A model generated the notes under the pieces. The model made no database searches. It was not told where the DNA came from and worked only from the letters and a program-made list of their open reading frames with translations. The translations under genes and the position numbers were made by a program. DNA of 64,000 nt from Candidatus Formimonas warabiya (lineage in GTDB: Bacteria; Bacillota; Dehalobacteriia; Dehalobacteriales; Dehalobacteriaceae): assembly GCF_002777255.1 (NCBI RefSeq), contig NZ_CP017634.1, forward strand, positions 4,724,903-4,788,902, in the 5' to 3' direction. This document shows, one piece after another, positions 1-8,683 of this stretch (position 1 is its first letter; every line of letters begins with the position of its first letter).

Positions 1-629
1 CGCTCTACGCCTTGGGTGCGGATCTGGACATGACGGAGAAGATTTTTCTTTCCCTCAATTGGAAGAGCCTGGTCAAAGTGGGCCTGCACCGGACCGGATT
101 CGTAGACGGGCGCAATTTGATGGAATTGATGCGTATGGTGACCAAGGACAAAAATATTGAGGAAACAGCCATCCCTTTAAGAATTGTCGCCGTTGACCTG
201 ATCAAACGGGAGACTGTGGTCTTTGACCAGGGGAAGATTGCCGATGCGGTGAGAGCCAGTATCGCCATTCCGGGGATTTTCACTCCGGTGCAAAAGGAGG
301 GCAGGCTCCTGGTAGACGGCTTCGTATTGAATGGCTGTCCGGGTGATGTGGTGCGCGACATGGGCGCCGATATCATCATTGCGGTTAATTTAAGTACCCG
401 AACAGAGGATGTGCCGGAGAACATTTTTGACGTCGTCTTACGGTCTTTGGAATTGATGTCTGAGACAAAACAGGAGAATTGCGCCGATATCGTCATTACG
501 CCTATTGTGAAGCCCATCGGCCAATTGGATTTTAACAAGGGAACGGAATGCCTCCAGATGGGAGAGGCTGCCGCGCGTCAGGCCATGGCACGGATCGTAG
601 AAATCATGGAAAATTATGAGAGATGTTAA
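1..629 (+). CDS. patatin-like phospholipase family protein (5' end outside window)
   Basis: C-terminal part of a patatin-like serine lipase; the reading frame is open to the window edge, so the Gly-x-Ser-x-Gly nucleophile region lies upstream and is not visible. The visible part begins with LYALGADLDMTEKIF, the stretch that in bacterial patatins follows the nucleophile motif, and holds the second catalytic segment VDGFVLNGCP, where the Asp of the Ser-Asp dyad is expected, followed by the MGADIIIAVNLS strand. Family members hydrolyse acyl esters of membrane lipids, but the substrate here is unknown. It ends 27 bases before ispE, so the two may share a transcript. Family call fairly sure; function inferred. 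Confidence 0.75.
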   Translation, partial: LYALGADLDMTEKIFLSLNWKSLVKVGLHRTGFVDGRNLMELMRMVTKDKNIEETAIPLRIVAVDLIKRETVVFDQGKIADAVRASIAIPGIFTPVQKEGRLLVDGFVLNGCPGDVVRDMGADIIIAVNLSTRTEDVPENIFDVVLRSLELMSETKQENCADIVITPIVKPIGQLDFNKGTECLQMGEAAARQAMARIVEIMENYERC

Positions 630-656
630 GCTCTTTTCTTGGGGGAATTGGCTAAA

Positions 657-1505
657 ATGAACGAAATAGAACTGGATGCCCATGCCAAGATTAATCTTTC
701 TCTGGATGTGATCAGGAAACGGCCGGACGGGTATCACGATGTGAAAATGATCATGCAATCGATCAGTCTGGCCGACCGGGTGACGGTAAAAAGAGGGGCA
801 GACAGGATTGAAATCAGAGCCAATGTAAATACTATTCCTTTGGATGAAAGAAATATTGCCTTTCAGGCCTGGAAACTGATGAAAGAAAAATTTCACCTGC
901 CGGGTGGAGTCAGTATTCACTTGCACAAAGAGATTCCTGTGGAAGCAGGATTGGCCGGAGGCAGTACCAACGCCGCTGCCGTATTGCGGGCGGTCAACCA
1001 AATTTTTGACTTGGGCCTAACCGATCTTGATCTGGCCAAATTAGGAGGGGGAATCGGCGCCGATGTGGCTTTCTGCGTGCTGGGGGGGACAGCTTTGGCG
1101 GAAGGAATCGGCGAAATACTTACTCCCTTGCTTCCTTTGCCAAGAATCTGGCTGGTCCTGGTCAATCCCGGTTTTGGCGTGTCGACGGCGGAAATATACC
1201 GGCGGGTGCAGGTAGAAAAAATTATGCGCCATCCCGATACGGATGCCCTGGTTCATGCGGTTAAAAAAGGTAAGATAGCAGGAATTTTGACACAGATGGC
1301 AAATGTATTAGAGGAAGTGACCATTCCTATGCATCCGGATATTGCAGAAATCAAAAAGGTGCTTTGCCAGGCAGGGCTATCTCCTTTGATGTCGGGCAGC
1401 GGTCCCACCGTATTTGGCCTCGCTCCCACCCAGGAGCATGCGGTACAAGCTGCCCAAATCTTGAAACCAAGATGGAAAACTGTTTTAGTAGCCCACACCA
1501 TATGA
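657..1505 (+). CDS. ispE: 4-diphosphocytidyl-2-C-methyl-D-erythritol kinase
   Basis: GHMP-family kinase that phosphorylates the 2-hydroxyl of CDP-methylerythritol in the non-mevalonate (MEP) isoprenoid pathway, in the cytosol. The 282-residue product has the usual length. The N-terminal AHAKINLSLDV segment, the ATP-binding GLAGGSTNAAA loop near residues 98-108 and the C-terminal MSGSGPTVFG motif are all present. The ATG at 657 is chosen because GGGGGA lies about 10 bases upstream; a TTG at 639 would put that ribosome binding site inside the gene. In Bacillus ispE lies immediately before purR; here a GntR gene, a nucleotidyltransferase and corA intervene. Confidence 0.95.
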   Translation: MNEIELDAHAKINLSLDVIRKRPDGYHDVKMIMQSISLADRVTVKRGADRIEIRANVNTIPLDERNIAFQAWKLMKEKFHLPGGVSIHLHKEIPVEAGLAGGSTNAAAVLRAVNQIFDLGLTDLDLAKLGGGIGADVAFCVLGGTALAEGIGEILTPLLPLPRIWLVLVNPGFGVSTAEIYRRVQVEKIMRHPDTDALVHAVKKGKIAGILTQMANVLEEVTIPMHPDIAEIKKVLCQAGLSPLMSGSGPTVFGLAPTQEHAVQAAQILKPRWKTVLVAHTI

Positions 1506-1524
1506 GCAAATCGGAGGGTAGGAT

Positions 1525-2229
1525 ATGAGAAAAAGACTATTGCCCGTTAACCTGGAAAGTTATAAACCACTCCGGGAGATTGTCTTTGAGACGATCAGGG
1601 AAGCGATCATTTCAGGCCATCTGAAACCCGGGGAACGTTTGATGGAGGTTCAATTAGCGGAAGAAATGGGTGTCAGCCGGACTCCTGTGCGGGAAGCGAT
1701 CAGGAAACTGGAATTAGAAGCTTTTGTCGTGATGGTTCCGCGCAAAGGAGCCTATGTGGCAGGAATATCTTTAAAGGATATTGCCGATGTTTTTGAGGTG
1801 AGGGCAGCGATGGATTCTTTGGCAGCAGGTTTAGCGGCGGAAAGAATTACCGATGAAGAACTGGAGAGCCTGGAGCGGGCCTTGGTGTCCTATACGGAAT
1901 CTTCCGATCAGAATGATCTCGATGATAGTGTTTATCGAGATACCAGCTTTCATGATATTATTTATCAAGCCAGCCGAAATGAACGATTGATTCAGATTGT
2001 AAACAATTTGCGCGAGCAGATTCAAAGATTCAGGGCCACCTCCCTGGCCTTTCCGGGGCGGATGAAGATTGCCGTGGACGAACATAAAAAAATTGTGGAA
2101 GCACTTTCGGAAAGAAATATCGCCTTGTCCCAGTCCCTGGCCCAAGAGCATGTGGAGAATGCGGAAAACAGCATGCTGGAAGCTTTGCAAAAAAACGGCC
2201 GATTGACAAAGTTGGATCACGGAGAATAA
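1525..2229 (+). CDS. GntR/FadR-type transcriptional regulator
   Basis: DNA-binding regulator of 234 residues. An N-terminal winged helix of about 70 residues has the GntR signature (EAIISGHLKPGERL, then LAEEMGVSRTPVREAIRKLE), followed by an all-helical FCD ligand-binding domain from about residue 85 (ISLKDIADVFEVRAAMDSLAAGLA), with His residues suited to a metal or carboxylate ligand. The ATG follows GGAGGGTAGGAT. It starts 19 bases after ispE and is probably co-transcribed. The effector and target genes cannot be told from the sequence. In several Firmicutes a GntR gene sits in this position, so it may be an old neighbour rather than a recent arrival. Confidence 0.9.
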   Translation: MRKRLLPVNLESYKPLREIVFETIREAIISGHLKPGERLMEVQLAEEMGVSRTPVREAIRKLELEAFVVMVPRKGAYVAGISLKDIADVFEVRAAMDSLAAGLAAERITDEELESLERALVSYTESSDQNDLDDSVYRDTSFHDIIYQASRNERLIQIVNNLREQIQRFRATSLAFPGRMKIAVDEHKKIVEALSERNIALSQSLAQEHVENAENSMLEALQKNGRLTKLDHGE

Positions 2230-2324
2230 AAATAATAATTTAGGTTAAACTGGTAATAATCACTAGTTTTGTGGAAGTCCATTCCAGATCATAATAAATG
2301 CGCTTTTTGAAAGGGGGAAGTCGG

Positions 2325-3098
2325 GTGACCGGAATTGATGCTGTCATTCTTGCAGGAAGCACAAATGAAGGCCGGCTTCGAGAATGTAGTCCTGAGGCTT
2401 TTGAGGCAATGGTCGAGATTGCACGTCGTCCCATGGTATCCTATGTATTTGATGTCTTGAATGCATCCCGGTTTATTAACCGCATCGTTGTGGCGGGCCC
2501 TTTTGATGAGATGAATGGCTTATTTGGGGAAAGGGACAACGTGTTGATAGTGCCGGGAGGAGAGACAGCCATCGACAGCTTGATCAATGCGCTGGATGTA
2601 TTGAAAACGAAGGGAAACGTACTTGTGGCAACCTGTGATATCCCTCTTCTTACCGAAAATTCGGTGGCGGATTTTGTGAAAAGGTGCTCCCGCAGGCAGG
2701 CAGATGTTTACTACCCGATCATACCCAAAGAAGTCATTGAACGCATGTGCCCCGGGGTAAAAAGAACTTACGTGAAGTTTAAAGATGGCGTATTTACCGG
2801 GGGAAATCTTTTTCTGATCAATCCGGCGGTGGTAAAAGACCGGGCAGAAAGGGCCAAGGCTTTCGTGCAAAGCAGAAAATCACCCTTTAATTTGGCCAAG
2901 CTTGTGGGTTGGACTTTTTTGGTAAGATTTTTGCTCCACTTAGCCACGTTGAGTGAAACGGAGAAAACAGTATCCCAGATTTTTGAGATGAAAGGAGCTG
3001 TGGTCATTTCTCCCTTTCCGGAAGTGGGAATTGACGTGGACAAGCCCAGTGATTTGGCCTTAGTGCGGGAAAAAATTTCTCAGAAAATGCAAGTGTAG
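2325..3098 (+). CDS. MobA-like nucleotidyltransferase family protein
   Basis: About 257 residues with a Rossmann-like nucleotidyltransferase fold: an N-terminal VDAVILAGSTNEGRLRE segment (the LAxG phosphate-binding strand, without the full GGxGxR of GlmU-type enzymes), then RRPMVSYVFDVL, VATCDIPLLT (the acidic metal-binding motif) and a C-terminal EVGIDVDKPSDL motif. It probably transfers a nucleotidyl group to a sugar, cofactor or phospho-compound; the substrate is unknown. The GTG at 2325 is preferred because AAGGGGGA lies 6 bases before it; the ATG at 2298 has no good site. Convergent with corA and followed by a strong terminator hairpin. Confidence 0.75.
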   Translation: MTGIDAVILAGSTNEGRLRECSPEAFEAMVEIARRPMVSYVFDVLNASRFINRIVVAGPFDEMNGLFGERDNVLIVPGGETAIDSLINALDVLKTKGNVLVATCDIPLLTENSVADFVKRCSRRQADVYYPIIPKEVIERMCPGVKRTYVKFKDGVFTGGNLFLINPAVVKDRAERAKAFVQSRKSPFNLAKLVGWTFLVRFLLHLATLSETEKTVSQIFEMKGAVVISPFPEVGIDVDKPSDLALVREKISQKMQV

Positions 3099-3192
3099 CG
3101 ACAAGCCTAAAGGCTTCTCGAGACCCGGGTACCGGTTACCGGGATCCGGGAATTATCAAAAGACAAGATCCTTGTAACCCAAGGGTGAAAAC

Positions 3193-3229
3193 AAAAATGC
3201 TGTTGGCAATGGAGCAACAGCATTTTTAA
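3193..3229 (+). terminator. rho-independent terminator after the nucleotidyltransferase gene
   Basis: Stem AAAAATGCTGTTG / CAACAGCATTTTT with a 8-9 base loop and a T-run, about 95 bases after the stop codon. It probably ends the ispE-GntR-nucleotidyltransferase transcript. Confidence 0.85.
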
Positions 3230-3338
3230 TATCTAAGGAAAGTATAAATTTTTATTCTTGGCCCCTTGATCTGAAGGGTTCCTGATGGGTATCAGCAGCA
3301 GGCATGCTATGATTTCATTGGTTTTTCCCGGATCCCGC

Positions 3339-3361
3339 AAGAAAGCCCTTTAGGCTTTCTT
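3339..3361 (-). terminator. hairpin just downstream of corA
   Basis: Perfect 9-bp stem AAGAAAGCC / GGCTTTCTT with a 5-base loop, directly after the corA stop on the minus strand. There is no separate T-run beyond the stem, so it is a possible rather than clear intrinsic terminator. Confidence 0.45.
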
Positions 3362-3362
3362 G

Positions 3363-4292
3363 TCAAAACATATTCCGTTTCGTTAAATACATAATACTGA
3401 GGACGGAAAGTATCAGAGAGATACCGAGAACGATAAAAAAACCATAGGCCGAATTTTGAAAAGGCAAATCTACGTTCATACCGAAAAAGCTTGCCACCAT
3501 AGTGGGGAGTGCTACCACAATGGTGACGGCCGTTAAGAATTTCATGACGATATTCACATTATTAGAAATAATCGAGGCAAAGGCATCCATCATACCGCTT
3601 AAAATGTTGCTGTAGATATCTGCCATTTCAATGGCCTGCTTGTTTTCCACAATGACATCTTCCAGTAGATCCTGGTCTTCTTCATACATTTTTAGGGCTT
3701 TACCCCGGAGCAGTTTTTCCATCACCTTTTCGTTAGACCGTAAAGATGTGGTGAAGTAAACTAAGCTTTTCTCCAAATCCAATAACCGGATTAATTCTTT
3801 GTTTCTCATGGATTTTTGCAGCTCAGATTCAATTTCATCGGTCTTCTTGTTTATTTCCCGAAGGTATTTCAGGTAAAGGCTGGCGGCCCGGTGCATGATT
3901 TGAAAAACAAATCTGGTTTTCTTAAAAGTAGCCAGTCCTTTCACTTTTCCTTGGGAAAATTCTTTTAAAAAGTCAATATGCTGCAAACACACGGTGACAA
4001 AATAATCCTCGGTGAGCACAATCCCCAAGGGGATGGTGTCGTACATCACATCTTTTTGTTGAATGGTCGGCACATTGACAATAATTAATACCTGGTTATT
4101 GTCCTCTACTTCTACCCGGGGACGCTCTTCGTCGTCTAAAGGATACTTTAAGAAATCATAGGTGATTCCAGTGCTTTCGGTCACCCGGTGCAGTTCTTCT
4201 TCCGACGGATTAATCAGGTGGATCCAGGATCCTTTTTCCATTTCGTCCGTAGAGATAATTTCATCATTTTTGGTTAGATAAATTTTTAGCAT
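3363..4292 (-). CDS. corA: CorA-family magnesium/divalent cation transporter
   Basis: Inner-membrane Mg2+ channel of the CorA (2-TM-GxN) family, 309 residues, typical length. A long cytoplasmic N-terminal domain with helical stretches is followed by two C-terminal membrane helices; the diagnostic FFGMNVDLPF motif (GMN selectivity loop) lies near residue 274, and the second helix ends in a basic tail. The ATG follows AAAGGAGGG. The gene lies alone on the minus strand. Its leader carries an M-box riboswitch with its own terminator, so expression should fall when intracellular Mg2+ is plentiful. Confidence 0.93.
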   Translation of the reverse strand: MLKIYLTKNDEIISTDEMEKGSWIHLINPSEEELHRVTESTGITYDFLKYPLDDEERPRVEVEDNNQVLIIVNVPTIQQKDVMYDTIPLGIVLTEDYFVTVCLQHIDFLKEFSQGKVKGLATFKKTRFVFQIMHRAASLYLKYLREINKKTDEIESELQKSMRNKELIRLLDLEKSLVYFTTSLRSNEKVMEKLLRGKALKMYEEDQDLLEDVIVENKQAIEMADIYSNILSGMMDAFASIISNNVNIVMKFLTAVTIVVALPTMVASFFGMNVDLPFQNSAYGFFIVLGISLILSVLSIMYLTKRNMF

Positions 4293-4313
4293 GAATATCC
4301 CTCCTTTACAAGG

Positions 4314-4371
4314 CCAGGGGACACACCTTCATATCGGGCATTCCTATCCTGTCGAAGGAATGTCCCCAATT
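4314..4371. repeat. short palindromic intergenic repeat, family R1, copy 1
   Basis: Imperfect palindrome running from GGGGACACACCT to AGGAATGTCCCC with an inner GGCATTCCTAT arm. One of two tandem copies in the corA leader; the same unit recurs near 31852, 42002 and 42138. Confidence 0.8.
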
Positions 4372-4377
4372 ATGTCA

Positions 4378-4435
4378 GGGGACACACCTCTATCTCAGGC
4401 ATTCCTATCTCGTCGGAGGAATGTCCCCAATTTAG
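4378..4435. repeat. short palindromic intergenic repeat, family R1, copy 2
   Basis: Second direct copy of the R1 unit, seven bases after the first, with the same ends (GGGGACACACCT / GGAATGTCCCCAAT). Both copies sit between the riboswitch terminator and the corA ribosome binding site, so they are transcribed as part of the corA 5' leader. Confidence 0.8.
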
Positions 4436-4524
4436 GAGGTATGGTACAGAGGGATCTGTATGGCCAACCTCCCATGATCAAATGTCCGTATACCGTCTGT
4501 AGGATCACTGTCCATACGATCACC

Positions 4525-4558
4525 TCCAAAAATAAAAACCCACTCTGGCACGAGTGGG
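4525..4558 (-). terminator. riboswitch-controlled terminator of the corA leader
   Basis: On the minus strand: stem CCCACTC / GAGTGGG with a 6-base loop followed by TTTTTATTTTT. It lies just downstream of the M-box aptamer and before the corA gene, the position expected for the expression platform. Confidence 0.85.
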
Positions 4559-4609
4559 AAAATGATCTCTTCTTCCCCTCGTGACAGTTTTGGCTCTATA
4601 CAACGTAGG

Positions 4610-4735
4610 AACAATCCCAGCTACATTAGGTAACACCTTAAGCCGATGTTGCCTGCTGACCCTTTGGCATCTCTCGATGTTTCAGGGCAGTAGCATATTT
4701 TTGTATAGTAACCTCACCTAACGGGTTTCATGTGA
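4610..4735 (-). promoter_or_regulatory. M-box (ykoK leader) magnesium riboswitch
   Basis: Read on the minus strand, the segment contains the conserved M-box blocks in order: GTTAGGTGAGG, ACTATACAAAAATATGC, TACTGCCC, AACATCGAGAGATGCC, AAAGGGTCAGCAGG and AAGGTGTTACCTAA. These match the Mg2+-sensing aptamer found upstream of mgtE, corA and mgtA in Firmicutes. An intrinsic terminator follows at 4525-4558 and corA is the first gene downstream, so the RNA should stop corA transcription when Mg2+ is high. A TATAAT -10 hexamer is seen on the minus strand at 4740-4745. Confidence 0.92.
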
Positions 4736-4922
4736 TTACATTATATACCTTTTGCCTCGATTTTGAAAGGAGAGACGCAAATTTTTCATGTTTTCCGCAA
4801 ATCTTTTAAATGATGACGATAGGAGGCAGGTTTTTCCTTTCAGGTGTAGAAAATGAATATTAAACGGAAAAATGTAAATAATATTCGGAATAATACGGCG
4901 TGAAAATATGGGGGCGGGGAAT

Positions 4923-5756
4923 ATGGAAAAGCTAAAGAGGACAGATCGTCTTGTGGTTTTAAGCACCTTACTGACGAAAAACCCCAATGCGTTATTTTCG
5001 CTCAGCGATCTGGCGACTATCACCGGAGCAGCCAAATCGACGATTAGTGAAGACTTAACCATCGTGAAAGAAGTTTTTTCTCTTTTTTCTTTAGGCGAAT
5101 TAAGTTCCATCGCTGGAGCAGCAGGCGGGGTCGTATATAAGCCGGTGGAGCACGAAGAAGCTACAGGGGAATTTTTAGAAAAACTGGCGGAACGATTCAG
5201 TGAACCGGATCGCATTGTTCCCGGGGGTTTTATCTATATGACGGATGTGATTTATGATCCCAGGATCATATCCCGGATTGGAGAGATATTTTTTACCAAG
5301 TTTTGTGCATGCAGTCCGGATTATATTGTCACGGTGGAAACAAAAGGGATCCCTATCGCCATGATGACGGCCCGGTCCTTCAATGTACCCCTGGTGATTA
5401 TCCGGGATTCCGGGCGGGTGACCGAAGGAACTTCCGTGAGCATTAATTATGTTTCGGGCTCTTCCCAGCGCATTCAAACCATGTCTTTGTCACGAAGGGC
5501 CTTGCCTACCGGTGCCAAAGTCTTGATCATAGACGACTTTATGAAAGGCGGGGGCACCGCCCAGGGCATGCATAATCTGATGAAGGAATTTAATGCGGAA
5601 GTGCTGGGAACGGGTGTGGTCATTGCTACCAGGGAACCTCAGGACAAGCTGATCAAAGATTATTATGCCTTATTGGAGCTGATTTCTATTCATGAATTGT
5701 CGAAAAATATCTTAATTAAACCATTTATAGAGAATAAAGAAACTTTTTTGAAATAG
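4923..5756 (+). CDS. purR: PurR-type transcriptional regulator with phosphoribosyltransferase fold
   Basis: Repressor of purine genes that senses PRPP. The 277-residue product has an N-terminal winged helix (RTDRLVVLSTLLTKNP, then GAAKSTISEDL) and a C-terminal type I phosphoribosyltransferase-like domain with the PRPP loop VLIIDDFMKGGGTA near residues 198-211, as in Bacillus PurR. The ATG at 4923 is chosen over 4908 because the protein then begins like the Bacillus one and GGGGCGGGG lies upstream. It is transcribed divergently from corA. The next gene is spoVG; yabJ, which sits between them in Bacillus, is absent. Confidence 0.93.
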   Translation: MEKLKRTDRLVVLSTLLTKNPNALFSLSDLATITGAAKSTISEDLTIVKEVFSLFSLGELSSIAGAAGGVVYKPVEHEEATGEFLEKLAERFSEPDRIVPGGFIYMTDVIYDPRIISRIGEIFFTKFCACSPDYIVTVETKGIPIAMMTARSFNVPLVIIRDSGRVTEGTSVSINYVSGSSQRIQTMSLSRRALPTGAKVLIIDDFMKGGGTAQGMHNLMKEFNAEVLGTGVVIATREPQDKLIKDYYALLELISIHELSKNILIKPFIENKETFLK

Positions 5757-5798
5757 CATGTATATTTATAGGAAGTTTTGGAAATTTAGTATCATGTT

Positions 5799-5827
5799 GA
5801 AGGAATTTTATGGTAAACATAGAATTA
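5799..5827 (+). promoter_or_regulatory. sigma-H promoter of spoVG
   Basis: -35-like GAAGGAATT (5799-5807) and -10-like ATAGAATTA (5819-5827) separated by 11 bases fit the sigma-H consensus RnAGGAwWW - n11-12 - RnnGAATww at every defined position. The element ends 46 bases before the spoVG start. spoVG is the classical sigma-H target in Bacillus. Confidence 0.75.
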
Positions 5828-5873
5828 ACAAATAACCAAAGATTTTTTGCATAATAGAAGGGTGGTGAGGGAA

Positions 5874-6146
5874 TTGAACGTAACTGACGTTCGCATCAGA
5901 AAAATCCTTTCGGAAGGGAAAATGAAAGCTATTGTATCTGTAACCATCGATGATGCTTTCGTAATACATGACGTAAAAGTAGTTGATGGGCAAAATGGTT
6001 TGTTTGTGGCTATGCCTAGTCGCAAAACGCCGGCAGGAGAGTTCAGAGATATAGCTCATCCAATTTCCCAACAGGCACGTGATATTATTCAATCCAAGGT
6101 ATTGGAAAAATATCAGGAAGTGCTTTCAGAGCAAGAAGCGGTGTAA
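5874..6146 (+). CDS. spoVG: septation/sporulation regulator SpoVG
   Basis: Small RNA/DNA-binding regulator of 90 residues needed for proper septation and spore cortex in Bacillus. The sequence LNVTDVRIRKIL, VTIDDAFVIHDVKVVDG and NGLFVAMPSRKTPAGEFRDIAHPI is the SpoVG signature almost throughout. The TTG at 5874 is preferred because the protein then starts like Bacillus SpoVG and GGTGAGG precedes it; GTG codons at 5862 and 5865 are possible alternatives. A sigma-H promoter lies upstream. glmU follows, as in Bacillus. Confidence 0.95.
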   Translation: MNVTDVRIRKILSEGKMKAIVSVTIDDAFVIHDVKVVDGQNGLFVAMPSRKTPAGEFRDIAHPISQQARDIIQSKVLEKYQEVLSEQEAV

Positions 6147-6248
6147 AATTCAAAATGTATTTTTTTGTGGAGCACTTGCCTGCTCCATTACTTTTTCTGG
6201 ATATATTCCCGTATTCAAACATTCTGACACTATAGGGGGGTAATATTT

Positions 6249-7631
6249 TTGTCTTTAGGATGCGCAATTATTCTTGCAGCAGGAAAAGGAACCAGGATGA
6301 AATCCCGTCTCCCGAAAGTTTTGCATCAAGTGGGAGGAAAGTATATGGTGGAGCACGTGATTTCCGCAGTGGGAGAGATCGGTGTCCGGGAAGTGATCGC
6401 GGTGATCGGACATGAAGCGGAAATGGTGCGGCAGGCTTTAGGAAACAAAATAACCTGTGCCGTCCAGGAACAGCAATTGGGCACGGGGCATGCCGTGATG
6501 ATGGCCCTTCCTTACTTGGAGCAGGCGGGCGGCAGTGTTCTGGTTGCCTGCGGAGATACACCCCTTCTGAGGGCCGATACCTTGAAAAAACTAGGGGAAT
6601 TTCACCTCGCTTCCCAAGCGGTGTGCACCATCCTTTCTGCCAGGTTCCCCGATCCGACGGGATACGGGAGGATCATCCGGAATCAGAACCATACGGTAGA
6701 AAAAATAGTAGAACAAAAGGATGCCCGGCCCGAAGAGCTTTCCATTGATGAAATTAATACGGGCACCTACTGTTTTGACCTCCAGTGGCTGAGAAAAGCC
6801 GTTCAGAGCCTGACACCAAATAATACTCAGGGTGAGTATTATTTGACCGATGCCATCGCTTTTTTTGTGTCCCGGGGATTAACCGTGCATGCATTTTTGA
6901 CGGAAGATTTTCATGAGACCCTGGGTATTAACAGCCGGTCTCAGCTGGCTGAAGCAGAAGCAGTGTTGCGGATGCGAAAAGCACAGGACCTCATGGCGCA
7001 AGGCGTAACGATCATAGATCCCTCGTCTACCTTTATTGATCATGATGTGCAAATTGGACCGGATACCATTGTGGAGCCTTTTACTTTTCTCCGAGGGACC
7101 ACCGTGATCGGGTCCGAATGTATCATCGGCCCCCACGCCGACATTAAGGATTCCACCATCGGTCATGGAGTGACGTGCTCGCGTTCCGTAATGGTAGAAT
7201 CATTGGTCGAGGACCATTGTACCATCGGTCCTTTTGCCTACTTACGCCCGGGAACGGAACTTTGCGAGAAAGTAAAGGTGGGAGATTTTGTAGAAATCAA
7301 AAAATCCGTGATCGGTGCGCAAAGCAAGGTTCCTCATTTGAGCTATGTGGGCGATGCCGAGGTAGGAAAGAATGTAAATATTGGCTGTGGCACCATTACC
7401 TGCAATTATGATGGAAAGTATAAGCACCGGACCGTGATTGGTGATGGCGCTTTTATTGGCAGCAATACAAATCTGGTTGCTCCGGTAGAAGTAGGAAAAG
7501 GTGCCATGACGGGTGCCGGCTCTACGATTACCAAGAATGTACCCGATGACGACCTGGCTTTAGCCCGGGGAAAGCAGATCAATCTGCCCGGGTGGGCGGC
7601 AAAAAAACGGAAACAACAGGAGGAAATGTAA
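6249..7631 (+). CDS. glmU: bifunctional GlcNAc-1-P uridyltransferase / GlcN-1-P acetyltransferase
   Basis: Makes UDP-GlcNAc, precursor of peptidoglycan, in two steps: acetylation of glucosamine-1-phosphate by the C-terminal domain and UMP transfer by the N-terminal domain. The 460-residue protein has the usual length. The N-terminal CAIILAAGKGTRMKS loop (residues 5-19) and CGDTPLL metal motif are followed by the left-handed beta-helix hexapeptide repeats (from about residue 255), with the acetyltransferase residues in RPGTELCEKVKVGDFVEIKK and NVNIGCGTITCNYDG. The start is a TTG about 8 bases after AGGGGGG. Order spoVG-glmU-prs is conserved across Firmicutes. Confidence 0.97.
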   Translation: MSLGCAIILAAGKGTRMKSRLPKVLHQVGGKYMVEHVISAVGEIGVREVIAVIGHEAEMVRQALGNKITCAVQEQQLGTGHAVMMALPYLEQAGGSVLVACGDTPLLRADTLKKLGEFHLASQAVCTILSARFPDPTGYGRIIRNQNHTVEKIVEQKDARPEELSIDEINTGTYCFDLQWLRKAVQSLTPNNTQGEYYLTDAIAFFVSRGLTVHAFLTEDFHETLGINSRSQLAEAEAVLRMRKAQDLMAQGVTIIDPSSTFIDHDVQIGPDTIVEPFTFLRGTTVIGSECIIGPHADIKDSTIGHGVTCSRSVMVESLVEDHCTIGPFAYLRPGTELCEKVKVGDFVEIKKSVIGAQSKVPHLSYVGDAEVGKNVNIGCGTITCNYDGKYKHRTVIGDGAFIGSNTNLVAPVEVGKGAMTGAGSTITKNVPDDDLALARGKQINLPGWAAKKRKQQEEM

Positions 7632-7734
7632 GAAAAACTTTTCGGCCCGCTGTCGAAAATGGACAGGAGATTCGGATTTCAGGTCGAATAGTTCAAGGTA
7701 CGATTTTTTGCTTCTGGGAGGTAAGAGAGTAATT

Positions 7735-8682
7735 ATGAGCAGCAATAAACTTAAGCTATTTTCTGCTAATGCGAACCCCCAGTTAGCTCAGGAAATAGCT
7801 GAGTATTTGGGATTGAGTGTGGGAGCCGCCAAAGTAACGCGTTTTAGTGACGGAGAAATTGCTCTGGCCATTGATGAGAGTGTTCGGGGGGCCGACGTCT
7901 TTGTGATTCAGCCTACCTGTGGTCCGGTCAATGAACACTTGATGGAGCTATTGATCATGATAGATGCCATGCGCAGGGCATCTGCCCGGAGGATTACGGC
8001 TGTGATGCCCTATTATGGATATGCCCGGCAGGAAAGAAAAAGCCGGGCCAGAGACCCCATTTCCGCGAAATTGGTGGCAAATTTGCTGACGGCCGCCGGG
8101 GCCCGCCGTGTCGTGGCCATGGACCTTCATGCCAGCGCCATTCAGGGGTTTTTTGATATTCCGGTGGATCATTTACCGGGTGTGCCCATTCTCGGGGAAT
8201 ACTACAAAAATAAACATTTGGAAAATGTGGTGGTGGTTTCGCCGGATTTAGGAGGAGTAACCCGGGCCCGCAATTTGGCAGACCGGCTGGGGACGGGGAT
8301 TGCCATTATCGATAAGACCAGGCCGGAACCGAACGTGGCGGAGATTATGAACATTATCGGCGATATTGAAGGAAAAACCGTGATCATGGCGGATGATATT
8401 ATCGATACGGCAGGTACCATTACTTTGGGCGCCAAAGCCCTCTTGGACAGGGGCGCGAAAGAAGTGCACGCGTGTTGTACCCATCCGGTACTGTCGGGAC
8501 CTGCCATAGAGCGTTTAGAGCAGTCTGTCCTTAAAGAAGTGGTGATCACCAACACCATTCCCGTTGATCCGGCCAGACTGGAGAATTGTTCCAAAGTGAA
8601 GGTATTATCTGTCGCGCCTCTGCTCGGGGAAGCGATTATCCGGATTCATGAAGATCTTTCTGTGAGCCGGCTTTTTGACTAA
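7735..8682 (+). CDS. prs: ribose-phosphate pyrophosphokinase
   Basis: Converts ribose-5-phosphate and ATP to PRPP for nucleotide, NAD, His and Trp synthesis; cytosolic. The 315-residue product has the class I features: PYYGYARQERKSRARDPISAK near residue 94-114, the MDLHASAIQGFF segment, and the PRPP-binding VIMADDIIDTAGT motif near residue 217. The ATG at 7735, behind GGGAGGTAAGAG, gives an N-terminus like other Prs proteins; the longer frame from 7708 would include the ribosome binding site. Directly downstream of glmU as in Bacillus; purR upstream links it to purine control. Confidence 0.97.
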   Translation: MSSNKLKLFSANANPQLAQEIAEYLGLSVGAAKVTRFSDGEIALAIDESVRGADVFVIQPTCGPVNEHLMELLIMIDAMRRASARRITAVMPYYGYARQERKSRARDPISAKLVANLLTAAGARRVVAMDLHASAIQGFFDIPVDHLPGVPILGEYYKNKHLENVVVVSPDLGGVTRARNLADRLGTGIAIIDKTRPEPNVAEIMNIIGDIEGKTVIMADDIIDTAGTITLGAKALLDRGAKEVHACCTHPVLSGPAIERLEQSVLKEVVITNTIPVDPARLENCSKVKVLSVAPLLGEAIIRIHEDLSVSRLFD

Positions 8683-8683
8683 G

